64,000 nt of DNA from Skeletonema tropicum. Taxonomy: Eukaryota; Bacillariophyta; Thalassiosirophyceae; Thalassiosirales; Thalassiosiraceae. Shown here in pieces: positions 22,087 through 32,508 of this stretch. Within the stretch, counting starts at the first letter, position 1. Each line of letters begins with the position of its first letter. Where the stretch lies: assembly GCA_037178625.1 (NCBI GenBank), contig CM074129.1:248001-312000 (forward strand), given 5' to 3'. The notes beneath the pieces are model-generated. The model had not been told where the DNA came from. It did no database searches and saw only the letters and a program-made list of their open reading frames with translations. The position numbers and the translations under genes are program-made.

Positions 22087-23938
22087 ATGGACCTACTAGC
22101 CTCACTAGGCCTCGAAAACTCCCTCCCCGAACAATCCACACGACTCTCCCACCCGGGGGTAATCTCCGCTCTTGAAAAAAGCAACAACGACAGTTCCGAA
22201 GAATGTCAACTTGGGTTCAATTGCTGTTTGACTTGTGGTGCCTCGTTGTTAGTAGTCCTGCCATCTGACAATAATGATGATGGTGATGGGAAATCAATCG
22301 AAAATAACAAAACGAAAAAGAAGAAGAAGAGGGGAGTGATAATAAATTGCAAAGGATGCAATCGTGTCAAATATTGTTCAGAGGTTTGTCGTAGAGTTGA
22401 TGCTGAGCCACAGCAATTACTGAATGATAGGGGAGGTGATGATGATGATGATGAGGGTGCTCTTGGTCATTCACCGGTGATTTGCTCGTGAGTATATATA
22501 TGTTAGACCTATGATGTTTTTGTGTTCTATGATGATGCAGTCGTATTTGTATCAGCTTGCTCATTATTTACTCCCGTGTCATTTCCATGCTACTTATGCT
22601 CTCTCTCTGTGCGTGTGTATATGATGTAGACTACTCAACTTGTGTAATGACGATGAAACAGCCGAAGACAATCTCTACAATAATCCCACCAAAACCAAAC
22701 CAATCCAACAAAACAACACCATTCAAAAAGAAGAAGCAGCAGCCAAATACAGAGTCCAAACGGAACGAGAATCCTACCCAGCAACATTATTCAACATGCT
22801 CTTATCCGATGGTCCTCCGTGGTTGATTGAGAGTTTGACACGGAGATTGCGGTATAAGGAGGAGGTACGTTCACCGGATGTCAAGAAGGGTGGTGGAAGT
22901 GGAAGTGGGAGTGGTGAGAGGAAGAAGAGGAGGGGAAAGAGGGATAGACAATCGTTGAGTCAAGACTCAGAGGAGGAGAGTACTATTACTACTACTAAAA
23001 GTGGTGGTGGATTGCACAGCACTAGGGAGCTCGTGCTTCATATTGTAGGTGCATCGGTAGATTCGGAATTGTGGGGATGGGATGGGACAACTACAAGTTA
23101 TACACAACATGATGAAATGTTGGATGCCTATGCCGAAGCATCGACGAATGTATTGTCGTATTTGAAGAATTTTATTGATTCGATTGAGACGATACGATTG
23201 GTGTTTGTTGGACCGGATTGTCCCAAACCAAAAAGTGATGGTGGTGATGGGGATGATGAAACGATGGTATGTCGTTTGAACAAGACAATTCCAGGTTCTT
23301 CCAAAACGAAACTCCATATTGAAACACATTGCTGTAATTACGGAGAGGAGGAGGATGCCACATCAACATCATCATTTCCAGATCCAGATGCAATAATCTT
23401 CTTCAATCCAGGACTATCCTGTCCTGATTACGATTGGTCCAAGGCTCTATCTACCGCCTCATCGTATCCATCATCATCATCATCCACACCCTTTCTTATC
23501 ACTACCAATACTGAAATGGAAGGATTTGCGGATATTAAATGTCTAGTGGATGGAGGATATGTAGCTTTGAACGAATTGCCAATGTATGTTCTTGAAACTG
23601 TTGGTGTGGAGACAACTTCATCCAACAATAATAGTAGTTACAATGAAGAAGAAGATGATGAGCAAAATAATAAAAAGTTCTTCTTTTGTGAAAATCCATA
23701 TGCTGGATTGAGAGTTCGTCAATCTGGCACAATGGCAAATGATCTGTATGTGAAGAGTAGATGGGTCATGGGTGGTCTCTTTCAACGTGGTGGTGATGAT
23801 GTTGACGAAACGAAGAGCAAGAAGAAGAAGATGGTAGACAAGTCAAAAAAAAAGAAGCGTAATAAGGACAGTGATGAGAGAGGAAGTGCTCGTAATAAGA
23901 AACGTCGTAAAGGTGGCAGCAATCCGGCGTTGATTTAG
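22087..23938 (+). CDS. MYND finger protein with MSS51-type C-terminal domain (2 exons)
   Basis: Exons 22087-22487 and 22630-23938 flank a 142 bp GT-AG intron (gtgagt...gatgtag, phase 2). The product is 569 residues. An interrupted MYND-type zinc finger is encoded in exon 1: C47/C50, C88/C91, C97/C101, with an Asp- and Lys-rich insertion at 61-82 and the last ligands near the splice junction. The C-terminal half has LVLHIVGASVDSELWGWD, IRLVFVGPDCP, DAIIFFNPGLSC and FLITTNTEMEGFAD, matching the MSS51 C-terminal region. Yeast MSS51 is a mitochondrial activator of COX1 translation. Many protist relatives have no assigned role, so only the domain call is firm. The C-terminus is lysine-rich (KSKKKKMVDKSKKKKRNK), which would fit nuclear localisation. 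Low-complexity Gly/Ser and Asn stretches are inserted. Confidence 0.85.
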
Positions 23939-24043
23939 AGTAAATGATTTGCACTCATTAAACTTGCAGTACATTCCACACCATGACTATTTTAGTATTG
24001 TATGATGTAGCGCCTTCATAATATTATGTTCAACCGCGTACCT

Positions 24044-25356
24044 TCACTTGTGTGTTGATTCTATAACTTCAATAAGCTTTTCTATGCGGTCATTTGTGCG
24101 GTCCACTTTTTCTTCAAGGCGACTTAATCTCAGTGCAAGTGCTTCGTACGACTCTTCAGAGCTAGTTTCATTGGCCTTTACGTTCGTCGTGCCCGACGAA
24201 CCTGTTCTTCCCAGGTTCTTCTCCCCTTCCCGATCATACAACGCTTCCAAGAGGGCAGCAGCCTGCGCTGGAACAACGGCGATTCCTACAAAAATTGCCC
24301 CGCTAACTATCCATCTTCCAGCTGTTGTTACCGGGTGTATATCTCCATAGCCGACTGTCGTGAGAGTTATTATTGCGAAATATGGCTGAAAAGTAGTCTG
24401 TTATCTCCGGATTCACGTTTTTCTCTGCAGAGTAGATTAGCCCCGCGGTTATTGAGAGAATGGTGAAAATGTCTATGACGACACGTGCCAATTGAAGTTG
24501 GTAGGGTCGTATGTCAGATGCTTGAAGACCAAGGGCGGATTCAAACTTCTTGAATGTATCGAAATCTTTCAGTACATTTTGCAATCTCAATATTCTCAGC
24601 AACCTTAAGTTGATAAGAGCCCCTCCCAAAAGAGCAGGTGACACACTCAACCCACACAAGTATGAGAATTTTATTGCCCCAGGAAGTATTGCCAGTAGAT
24701 CGATGATTGCTAAAGGCTCAATCAGATACTTGGCTGAGAAATTGTTGACTTTCCAACGAGCTATATATTCCACCGCAAATATTGCCGATATCGTTAGCTC
24801 TCCGTAGTGTGTGACGGCCATTACTGTGGGCGGGATGGAGTGTACCGTTCCAATACCGACGAATAGAGAAGAAAGGACTACAAGGAAAGCCAGCTGCACT
24901 TCGATTATAGGTTGGGAGAGAAATGCCTTTAGAGATTGTGGCGGTTTCTATGTGCGAAAGAATAAGAGTAGGCGGTGACTTAGTAGAGCTCGGCGAAGAA
25001 CAAAAAGCATGGTTCCGTACGGCATTGAACGATAATATGACAAGCATGCTTACTATTTGCACATCCGACTGACAAAGGTCCAAATCGTCGAGAGCACATA
25101 ATTCATCTTCAACCGGGCCCTGGAGACAAGCGTCCAAATTATCGAGGCTGCACTCATCATCCACATATATTTCGGATAATTGATTTATCTGGGTATTATC
25201 ATCGTCTCCGCTTGAAACCACCTCAACTACGGCGAGAGGGGAATCGGAGCCAGTAACTGCAGATATGCGCACCCATACGCGATGCTTTGATAGGGGAGCA
25301 AAGGCGCTGCTGATGCCGATACATGCAGCAGTGAACAGTCCAACACTGAGATTCAT
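24044..25356 (-). pseudogene. Plastid-targeted voltage-gated K+ channel, frame broken at the pore
   Basis: Exon 1 (25356-25054, 101 codons) starts with a signal peptide and ISSAFAP (residues 15-21), the diatom plastid import motif. A 106 bp intron (gtaagc...cacatag, 25053-24948) follows. Exon 2 encodes S1 (QLAFLVVLSSLFVGIG), S2, S3, an S4 with spaced arginines (NLRLLRILRLQ), S5, and then NPEITDYFSA. Two bases appear to be missing near 24380-24390; in another frame the chain continues PYFAIITLTTVGYGD (selectivity filter), S6 (IVSGAIFVGIAVV) and a C-terminal coiled coil (LALRLSRLEEKVDRTNDRIEKL cut short here). The rest is intact, so this is either a very young pseudogene or a 2 bp error in an AT run. 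A 31 bp intron (gtgaat...ttttcag) could restore the frame but would delete the conserved DYFSA block. The predicted role is voltage-gated K+ flux across a plastid membrane. Confidence 0.75.
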
Positions 25357-25694
25357 TCGTAGTAGGCGACGCAGCTCAGCTGGGCAGGGTCTCTAATGAG
25401 CACTGCTCTTGCCGCTGTCACCTCATCATGATGTTTCATGTTCATGTTCCTCCAGTTGCTCGTTGTGATGATGATCGATGGGGCTTTGTTAGTTTTAGGG
25501 GTCTATTTCACACTACAGGTCTCGCATCTACGATAGCATTCAGAAGGTTGATTGGGTCTAAAGAAGTGATGATAGTGTGGAAGAATGGATGCTAATGGAT
25601 GTCAAATGAGTGCGTTTGAAAGTGATGTGTGGTACTAGTATGTACGATTATGGTACTTTAAGGTATGTAGAGAGGAATGTCTTCGTATGTAGAA
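25357..25694. other. Upstream region of the channel gene
   Basis: About 340 bp with no supported ORF. It presumably includes the promoter of the channel gene transcribed leftward. Confidence 0.4.
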
Positions 25695-26209
25695 TGGCGG
25701 GAAAAAATTTTCACTGGAAAAAATTGTCACTGTCACTGAAACTCCACACAAAACAGTAACAAAACACAAAAAACACGAGTTCTACACCCTTACATGGAGG
25801 TTCTGTGCCTCCATGTCGACCCCTAACACAAATAGTCGACCATAATACGATAGTACAGACTATTAGCTTTCGATAGAACCACTGGTCAACGTTATATGCA
25901 GTATACTCGCATAGCAGCAGCAGTACAGGCATGCAGATCTGCCGTAGGCATGCGTCATTCTAGCTCGAAATAGCAGTTATTGGTCACAAATTCGTCGGTA
26001 GGTGCTCTATCTCGACGAATCATAGTCTCTTCCGCATCAGATATTGTACATATACTGTTTGGGACGCTATCATCTTTTCAACTGATCTATGAATTTTCGT
26101 CGGGCAACATGGCCATATTTAGACTATTACAATTTTGTTAGTGATTTGTGTTAGAATTAGTGAAAATTGTGAGCTGTCACGACGCGACAGTGACAATTAT
26201 TTCCCGCCA
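25695..26209. mobile_element. Inverted-repeat element, TGGCGGGAAA family, copy 1
   Basis: The ends tggcgggaaaaaattttcac and the reverse complement of gtgacaattatttcccgcca pair over about 21 bp with three mismatches. The interior (tagctttcgatagaac, cgcatagcagcagcag, ccgtaggcatgcgtcat) is clearly homologous, in opposite orientation, to the element at 49979-51160. It has no transposase ORF. A CATGGAGG hairpin lies near 25793-25817. No clean target duplication was identified. Confidence 0.7.
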
Positions 26210-26218
26210 GTAGTAATA

Positions 26219-26560
26219 TCCCAACCATTTTTTGAAAACTGTACCTCAGTACAGTTTTGCGTAGACCTCTGGTATGTTTCTACGTGAAGGGCAAAACTGT
26301 ACCTCGGTACAGTTTTCAAAAAAGGCAATAGGCCTCGTGATATTTGTGTGAATAAATCATTAAACGTCATGTGGCCTATAGGTCTTATTATTGCGTACAA
26401 GGGCTAAAGGTTTTTTGAAAAAATGCCGTTAGGAGCTGCCTAGCTTTGCCCGCTAACAAAGTTGAGTTTGAAAACTGTACCGAAGTACAGTTTTCAAGCC
26501 TACGGGTACTGGGCCCAACACGAAAACTGTACTGAGGTACAGTTTTCAAGATGGTTGGGA
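26219..26560. mobile_element. 342 bp TA-flanked MITE with four CTGTAC-type palindromes
   Basis: The termini TCCCAACCATTTT/AAAATGGTTGGGA are flanked by TA at 26217-26218 and 26561-26562 (the left copy has extra T residues). Inside are four 24 bp sites AAAACTGTAC-N4-GTACAGTTTT at 26235-26258, 26293-26316, 26471-26494 and 26523-26546, two near each end. All eight half-sites are perfect. N4 is CTCA, CTCG, CGAA and TGAG in order. A second copy of the element at 36121-36463 has the same backbone inverted but uses a different half-site. No ORF was found, so it must depend on a transposase in trans. Confidence 0.85.
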
Positions 26561-26568
26561 TATAAAGT

Positions 26569-27627
26569 CTCAAGCACCCAAACGGGCCGAACGAAGAGCT
26601 CAAAAATAATGCCCGCGTGTCGAAATCCTCACTACTTTCTACGCGGTGACACGATGATCACCACCACCCACCACCACCCGCCGACCATGGCACGGCACCA
26701 TTATGCCCTATCGCCGCTGCCAAAATAGAGCAAGTTAATCGCCGACCTATGGGCTGATCGATGGCTAGTCGTTACTATGGATTACTATGATCATGTTATC
26801 ATGCTTGGATTCAGAAGAAACGGTCATTAGGGTGTTCAATAACCCCTGTTTGGTGGCCGGCGAGCGCCGGACGTCGCCGTTATAAATCGCCACCATTCTG
26901 CCTCTCCTCGGTGGATTTGGCAGCGGCGAGGGCTTCGCCACCAACATAATAATCCATAGTAATGACTAGCCATCGATCAGCCCATAGGTCGGCGATTAAC
27001 TTGGTCTATTTTGGCAGCGGCGATAGGGCATGTTGATGCCGGCCATGGTCGGCGGGTGGTGATCATAAGCCTGACCCGCCAAAACCTTCAGAGGAACAAA
27101 ACCATTTTTTCACACACACCCACCATGCTAAATTGGCCATAGGGAGATCGATAGGCTGGCACATGTACTCTACTTTATGTCGGAAACGACGATAGGATCG
27201 TTTTCGGCTATATCTCACGATGTTAAATCTTGTTCACTTAGTTTGGGTTCCATCATCCCTACGAGAAACAGTGATTCCATTGTAAGCTAGAGTTTGTTAG
27301 CCAAATTTGTCCAGTAATTACTATGGGCCGACAAAAATGCTTATCTCGGCGAGGAAATAAGATATTTATATGATTCTTTCATACGCAAGACCCAAATGAA
27401 CACACTCGAAAGGGCTGTATCATTGGTTCTGTCTATATCTTGTCTATAGTGGAAATAAAATTCGGGGCTAGGAGTAGTTAGTACTTATACGGAGGTGTCT
27501 AAAAAAGGTTTTGTTCCTCTGAGACGGGCGAAAGACAGGCTTATCGTATCGCGTCGAAAGCTAGAGTGAGGATCGACACGCGGGCATTATTTTTGAGCTC
27601 TTCGTTCGGCCCGTTTGGGTGCTTGAG
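26569..27627. mobile_element. Large inverted-repeat (foldback) element carrying a nested insertion
   Basis: The termini CTCAAGCACCCAAACGGGCC and the reverse complement open arms that can be followed for about 200 bp: aacgaagagctc, the cgcgtgtcg block, the ccgccgaccatgg block, ccctatcgccgctgcc, and gccgacctatgggctgatcg. In the right arm the pairing is interrupted by the 476 bp element at 27067-27542. Without it the host element is about 580 bp. It has no transposase. It begins 9 bp after the preceding MITE; its own target duplication is not evident. Confidence 0.75.
27067..27542. mobile_element. 476 bp AAGCC-type element with AT target duplication, nested
   Basis: The ends AAGCCTG/CAGGCTT have an extended inverted repeat that includes cagaggaacaaaacc. 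AT flanks it on both sides (27065-27066, 27543-27544). Removing the element plus one AT gives cgatgatcacc, which is what the undisturbed left arm of the host element reads, so the insertion site and the 2 bp duplication are supported by an empty-site comparison. Its interior shares a segment (atctcggcgag.aaataagatat) with the element at 41578-42087. Confidence 0.75.
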
Positions 27628-28600
27628 TTCTTAGAGGTTATCTCGAAGTCTCAGCTCATACATACCTTAAAGTACATAATCATAGATACCACCTACACAA
27701 ATCAACTTGTTCCACCCCTCCATCATCCCAAACTAACATTCCATCAACCAACCATCGCTGAGCAGAGATAACCGAGACCTGTAGTGTGGTCTATTTTGGC
27801 GATGATGTCCACATGTGTCCATCATCAAAAGCTAGAAAAATAGCTAAAGGAACCTTTTTACAGCTCGTACACACTAGCCTTTCGGGATTTATGGATATCG
27901 CTACAATACCGTTAGATCCCATTGTCAAGGGGCTGCCCACTCATACTTATCATTGTCCTCACTCTACTTACATATCATTGTTGATCACTCCATGAGGAGA
28001 ATTTTGGCGCGAAAATCACGAACCTCCCTGTGAGGGACCGGGAGGTTTGTGCTCCATCAAGAACGAGCCCCGTAGGGCGTAACCAATGCTCCCGACACCT
28101 CTAATAGGTTAAACTAGGATGTGTGAGCACTTTGAATCGTAGCAATCGGCCAATTCTAGCCCGAGCAACGTCATTTTCTATTTTTTTTGTCGACCTACAA
28201 TAAAATGAAAAAATGCGAGATTCGATCTTAGAGACCACTACGACGGCATTGTCCGGCCAAGACAGGACGCAAACGCATAGGCAAATACAACAATGAATAT
28301 CTTGATTAATTTAGGTATCGAATGAATTGTCTCCTCGTAATTATGACAGAAGACTAGCGGAATACACTGGGTTTAGCAGGTCTTCCAGTGCTGTTATATA
28401 CGACGAGAACGTTTACTGCTGCTCTGCTGTTGTTGCCGCTGCTCCTCCTCTCTGCGTTTACGATCCCTCTCGGCTTTCTCCTTTTGTTCTACGACTGCTG
28501 CCTGGACAACTGTGTTCTCGTGGCAGCATGCCTTCCAACATTCCAAGCGGGCTATGTGATTGCATGTGTACTCACCATGCTATCTTCATGACAAGGCTCG
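27628..28600. other. Gene-poor stretch, no gene recognised
   Basis: Short ORFs only. An imperfect hairpin (acctccctgtgaggg / ccgggaggtt) lies near 28022-28049; a similar arrangement (acttccctgt / acagggaagt) occurs near 32890-32945. Confidence 0.45.
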
Positions 28601-28744
28601 CCGTCCTCATCTGTTAGAGCTTGCGATCCTTCATACGAGGAAATTTCTTGAGTAGATCCATCTTCAGCTTCTCCTCCTCAGAAACTACATCTGCAGCAAC
28701 CACACAGTCATTATCCTCTGCATTTATATTTTCTTCCTCAAGAG

Positions 28745-29450
28745 ATGATTAACTGTCTGATTCGGACTCACTGCTACTGCTACGTGGCTACTGTCGGAAT
28801 CACTGCTATCGTCACTAACACTACTATCGGAGTCACTCTCATTTCCTCCCCTGATACGCATTACTTCCTCTTCGTCGTCGTCGTCCCGTCGTTACGTCTA
28901 TTGCTTGAACTAGCGGGGTCTGGCGACAATCCCAATGCACGAAGGAGTGTGCGAAAAAGAGTCTTAGATTCATCAGATAGTTGTAGTGGTAGAGAAGAGC
29001 CGTCTTCTGATTCTGAGTCCATTGTTTCGTCCATAGCATCATCAGTTTTGCTTTCGGTACCACCTAAATCAGGTATAAGGTGCAATAAATTGACCAGTTC
29101 GAACACCATCTCAAAATGCTTCCTCATTGGGTGCTCAACTGTAATGGACGCTACTGCTCTAAATAGCGAGTCAACTGTGGATGATGTAAAAGAAAGCTTT
29201 CGGAGGAGCCGACAAACTACGCTTGTAAATATCATCAAACTCGGATTGAGGAGTGATCGGACTCCTCAGAGTCATGGGACTCGTCATCATTGCTTCCTTC
29301 CTTCAACATAGAATGCATATACTTGTCAAATGGGTCCTCTTTCCCCGCTACTAACTTCACTCCTCTCATCGTGTGTTGATACTTGTATTCCACCGCTTGC
29401 ATCTCCTTCAAATCACTTGGCTTCGCAACATACGGTCTCTCGAGCGTGAC
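28745..29450 (-). pseudogene. Degenerate acidic coding remnant
   Basis: On the minus strand a readable segment (about 29450-29250: LERPYVAKPSDLKEMQAVEY, EDPFDKYMHSML, SHDSEESDHSS) is separated by frame breaks from the ORF 29238-28861 (HPMRKHFEMVFELVNLL, SDESKTLFRTLLRALGLSP). A Ser/Asp stretch (NESDSDSSVSDDSSDSDSS) follows in yet another frame. No family was recognised. Same-strand relics follow upstream to 32508, so all may derive from one decayed large element. Confidence 0.4.
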
Positions 29451-29627
29451 AATTTACATGTCAGTTTGTGACGAGACCTGAAGTGTGAGTTTTTCGAGTG
29501 ATTTTAAATTTTTCGTTCGTCTCCGCCCAAACTCGTGTCGGCTCTACGGAATGATACTGGACAGAGTGGGCACTTACACTTGATACGAATGAAATAAAAC
29601 AGTAAATTTATATAATTATCAATCTAT

Positions 29628-30809
29628 TCATCGTACAGTTCCATCGACTGCGTCAGTTTCTTCACTTTTGATCTTGTGACGTTCGTTTTGGTGGATTTTC
29701 AGTGCACGTTCTCCGATAAATCGCTGTCTACATCCACAACAAACATGAATTCGTGTATCCATCTTCATGTAAGCACTGCGCAATGCCTCATCTTCGTGTT
29801 CAAAGTCATCCTGAACTCGAAGTGACGGGCATTCATTCATCTGTAATTCCCAATCAAGCAATACCTCCTCCTCCTGCTGCTCTTCATTTTCTTCTTCCTG
29901 AGGAGCTTCTTCTACAGCGGTCGGCTGCTGTGTCCTAACGACTTTGGCACGCTTCGATTTTGTAGCCTTCAACATGGCTTTAATACCTTCCCATATCCAC
30001 GAGGCGCTTTCAAATTGTAAAGCTTTCATTATCAATTCGTTTCGACGTTTCCCTCTCACTTGGCAGTGCCTCCTCGACATCTTATTCCTTCTTGGGTGAA
30101 AACTCTCAATACTCTCCTCCGCCACATCACCAATACAGCGCCATAACTTGAGTGTGTTCACCAATACATCCGATAGCAGAGTGAACCATTTTAATTTGGT
30201 CGGTTCATCACTGCCGTCATCATCTCCCTTCTGTCTCCTCGGATTTGGTGTCTGACCAGCAGATCTTGGGCGGAAGCTAACTTTTTTCGCAGTCGATACC
30301 AGCGCTGTTTTCTGTCTCTGTTTGCCTCGGGTTTTGTTGTAGCCATCCTCTCTCTTTCTTTCTTTGAGGAACTTTTGAAGACGCTTCTTACTCCCTTCCC
30401 ATAATTCAGTTTCATCATCAATGCCAAATGTCTCGGTCGGCGTGAGTCCCTGGACGTGGAAAAGTTGTTCTGTATCATTTGACAGTGAGCAAGCAATGTG
30501 GGTTGCTTTACCATCACTTCCAATATTGAGGTGTATGAAACGATCCATGCCATTTTCACACTCCCCGTATACATCCTCGTATGGAATACAAATCTGCCCC
30601 GTTTTCGTCTCAAAAGCAGATTCCATCATGAATACGTCTACTTCTCTCATGCTGTTATTGCTTTCGTCGTATCCACACACCATGTTGAGAGGATCTTTCA
30701 AGGCTTCAAATTTGTGCCACGTTTCCATCACATTATCATTCCAGCCGACAATTTGAGCAATTGCCCTCCGCAGTGGGGCGTAAACCTTGAAGTTTTTGAA
30801 GACTTCCAT
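29628..30809 (-). CDS. 393-residue ORF with C-terminal C2H2-like finger, possible transposon gene
   Basis: An uninterrupted ORF. The N-terminal half (VYAPLRRAIAQIVGWND, ETWHKFEALKDPLNMVCG) matches nothing I can name. The middle is basic with IESFHPRRNKMSRRHCQVRG, and an acidic tract (EEENEEQQEEE) follows. Near the C-terminus CCGCRQRFIGERALKIHQNERH, shown here in parts as CCGC and HQNERH, gives C-x2-C-x12-H-x4-H, a C2H2-type zinc finger. Neighbouring same-strand fragments at 31580-32508 look like a decayed DDE-type transposase, so this could be the downstream part of the same element. It could also be an independent nuclear protein. No intron was evident. Confidence 0.45.
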   Translation of the reverse strand: MEVFKNFKVYAPLRRAIAQIVGWNDNVMETWHKFEALKDPLNMVCGYDESNNSMREVDVFMMESAFETKTGQICIPYEDVYGECENGMDRFIHLNIGSDGKATHIACSLSNDTEQLFHVQGLTPTETFGIDDETELWEGSKKRLQKFLKERKREDGYNKTRGKQRQKTALVSTAKKVSFRPRSAGQTPNPRRQKGDDDGSDEPTKLKWFTLLSDVLVNTLKLWRCIGDVAEESIESFHPRRNKMSRRHCQVRGKRRNELIMKALQFESASWIWEGIKAMLKATKSKRAKVVRTQQPTAVEEAPQEEENEEQQEEEVLLDWELQMNECPSLRVQDDFEHEDEALRSAYMKMDTRIHVCCGCRQRFIGERALKIHQNERHKIKSEETDAVDGTVR

Positions 30810-31014
30810 TGCAATACTTTCACACTACCCGCGAAATAGAAGAGGCTACAGCCGAAGCAGAATGTTACGGGTGGACGGATTCACGATATCTTTATGAGGG
30901 GGGTGATGAGAGGACTCTCTCCAGCACCAGCAGTGGAGACACTGATATTTGGACTAAACGCAGAAGATTTTATGCACATGAAATATGGAACTGGTGACTA
31001 GGCATTGTTGATTT

Positions 31015-31097
31015 TGCCGGCACCTCAAAATGTTGGGCCCATCATGTTGGCAAAGGGTAGTAGCGTCAAATTTGGTTGGGTTTTCGAGGTGCCGGCA
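31015..31097. repeat. 83 bp inverted-repeat mini-element
   Basis: The ends TGCCGGCACCTCAAAA and TTTTCGAGGTGCCGGCA form inverted repeats of about 16 bp with one mismatch around a ~50 bp core. It lies in the otherwise empty stretch 30810-31579. No target duplication is clear. Confidence 0.55.
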
Positions 31098-31579
31098 TAA
31101 TGGTGATGACGGCCTATGGGTCTGAAAAGGGGTAATGATTCGCTAACAACGTGCTAGTTAATTCCGCGCAACAGGGTGTCAAAAAAGGTTTTTTTGAGGT
31201 TTTTTTTTTAAATCGAGTTGGCCTCGTTTTCATGTAAATGTCCGTTCGCGACCCTCTCGAGAGACCGTATAACAATACAGTCGAAGTTTCGATGGTGATC
31301 TGTAGAATGAAGCGTCATGTTGACAGCGGAGCCGATTCCGGATGAATATGCGGTAGTTGTCAATTTGCTTCCCTTTTCGCCTGATGTTTTCCCGAGATTG
31401 TGGCTGAGAGTTGCTTGATCGACCGATGGATATTCATTGGTTGCAATGTTTTTCTGCGTTTCGGATCTCCGCTACCTCCAAACGTAAATGGCAAATAATC
31501 TGACCTCATCACAGTGCCAATGATATCACCTCCACACTTCAGCCACCAAGCAAGGAGGTTGATGCGCTACAGTCGGCAT

Positions 31580-32508
31580 TCAACGTTGCCCAGTTGGTAA
31601 GGTCTGGCGGAGTGTTCGGCCCCGGTGCATTAAATAACTCCTCGAATAATCCCACCACCGTGTCAATAGACCCACATCACTCTGTTGGAAAGCAATATGT
31701 AGAGGCATACCACTTGCTGCAAAGGTCACTGCATGAACTGTATGACCCTTTCTATTGTCTCTCACATGATGATGCACGGCAATGCCTGCATCATTATCTG
31801 GAGCCATTTCCCTGCGAAGCCGAGGCGACAGCAACACCTTGTCATCATCCACACAAAATACCACTTTGATATCATCTTTTTTGCGATCAGGCACGAAGTT
31901 TTCTTTCATTGTCGAGTTAAAGGAATCCTGAAACACCTCCCATGCTCGCTTGTGGACGTTACTCCTTTCCATGACACCTAATCTGTCTCCAGATCTCTGC
32001 GTATTCATCCTCACTCATAAAATCACTTGCATCAATTCGTTTGCCCTGGCATAAACTTGTTAAAATTTTCCTTCCTCCAACTTGAATAAAGGAATGTAGA
32101 CAACCATGTGCAGATTTCTTCGTGGTTAGTCTTCCCAATTCCCTAATTTTTTTCTGAACGCTTGGTACAGGTCACTGTCGCGGTCGCACAGCAATGAACA
32201 ACGTTATCGAGATCATCGTTATGGTGATATTTATCTCTCAATTCTGTGATTTTATTCAGAAAGAGCTCTATTTCCCTCTTTCCATCCCATAACTTACTAC
32301 GTGCCATGTCAATTGATACTCCGGGAAGTTGTGTAGTTGGAATCACATCACAGACGTTAGGTTTAGGAGGGAACTTCATTCCTTCATGCAGACCATCCGG
32401 CACATAGTCCTCTTCGAAGTAGTCATCATACCCCTCTTCCCTCAAAACAATGATCTGTTTGTTGCGGATCATTTGGCAGCAGAGCATCACGATCGGCATC
32501 ATTCTCAT
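31580..32508 (-). pseudogene. Decayed DDE-type transposase-like ORF
   Basis: Fragments in several minus-strand frames line up as one protein. The first runs about 32508-32143 (EDYVPDGLHEGMKFPPKPN, KLWDGKREIELFLNKITEL). The second, about 32110-31990, is in a different frame (SEDEYAEIWRQIRCHGKE). The third, about 31960-31600, has NVHKRAWEVFQDSFN, KVVFCVDDDKVLLSPRLR and KGHTVHAVTFAASG. The VVFCVDDDK block followed by a KGH-x-VH strand resembles the first catalytic Asp region of DDE transposases, possibly piggyBac-related, but I cannot confirm the family. Frameshifts near 31980 and 32140 make it a relic. Confidence 0.4.

Noticed and set aside
24384..24414. 31 bp intron restoring the K+ channel frame
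   Set aside because: Much shorter than the other introns (97-142 bp) and it would remove the conserved block before the pore; kept only as an alternative.
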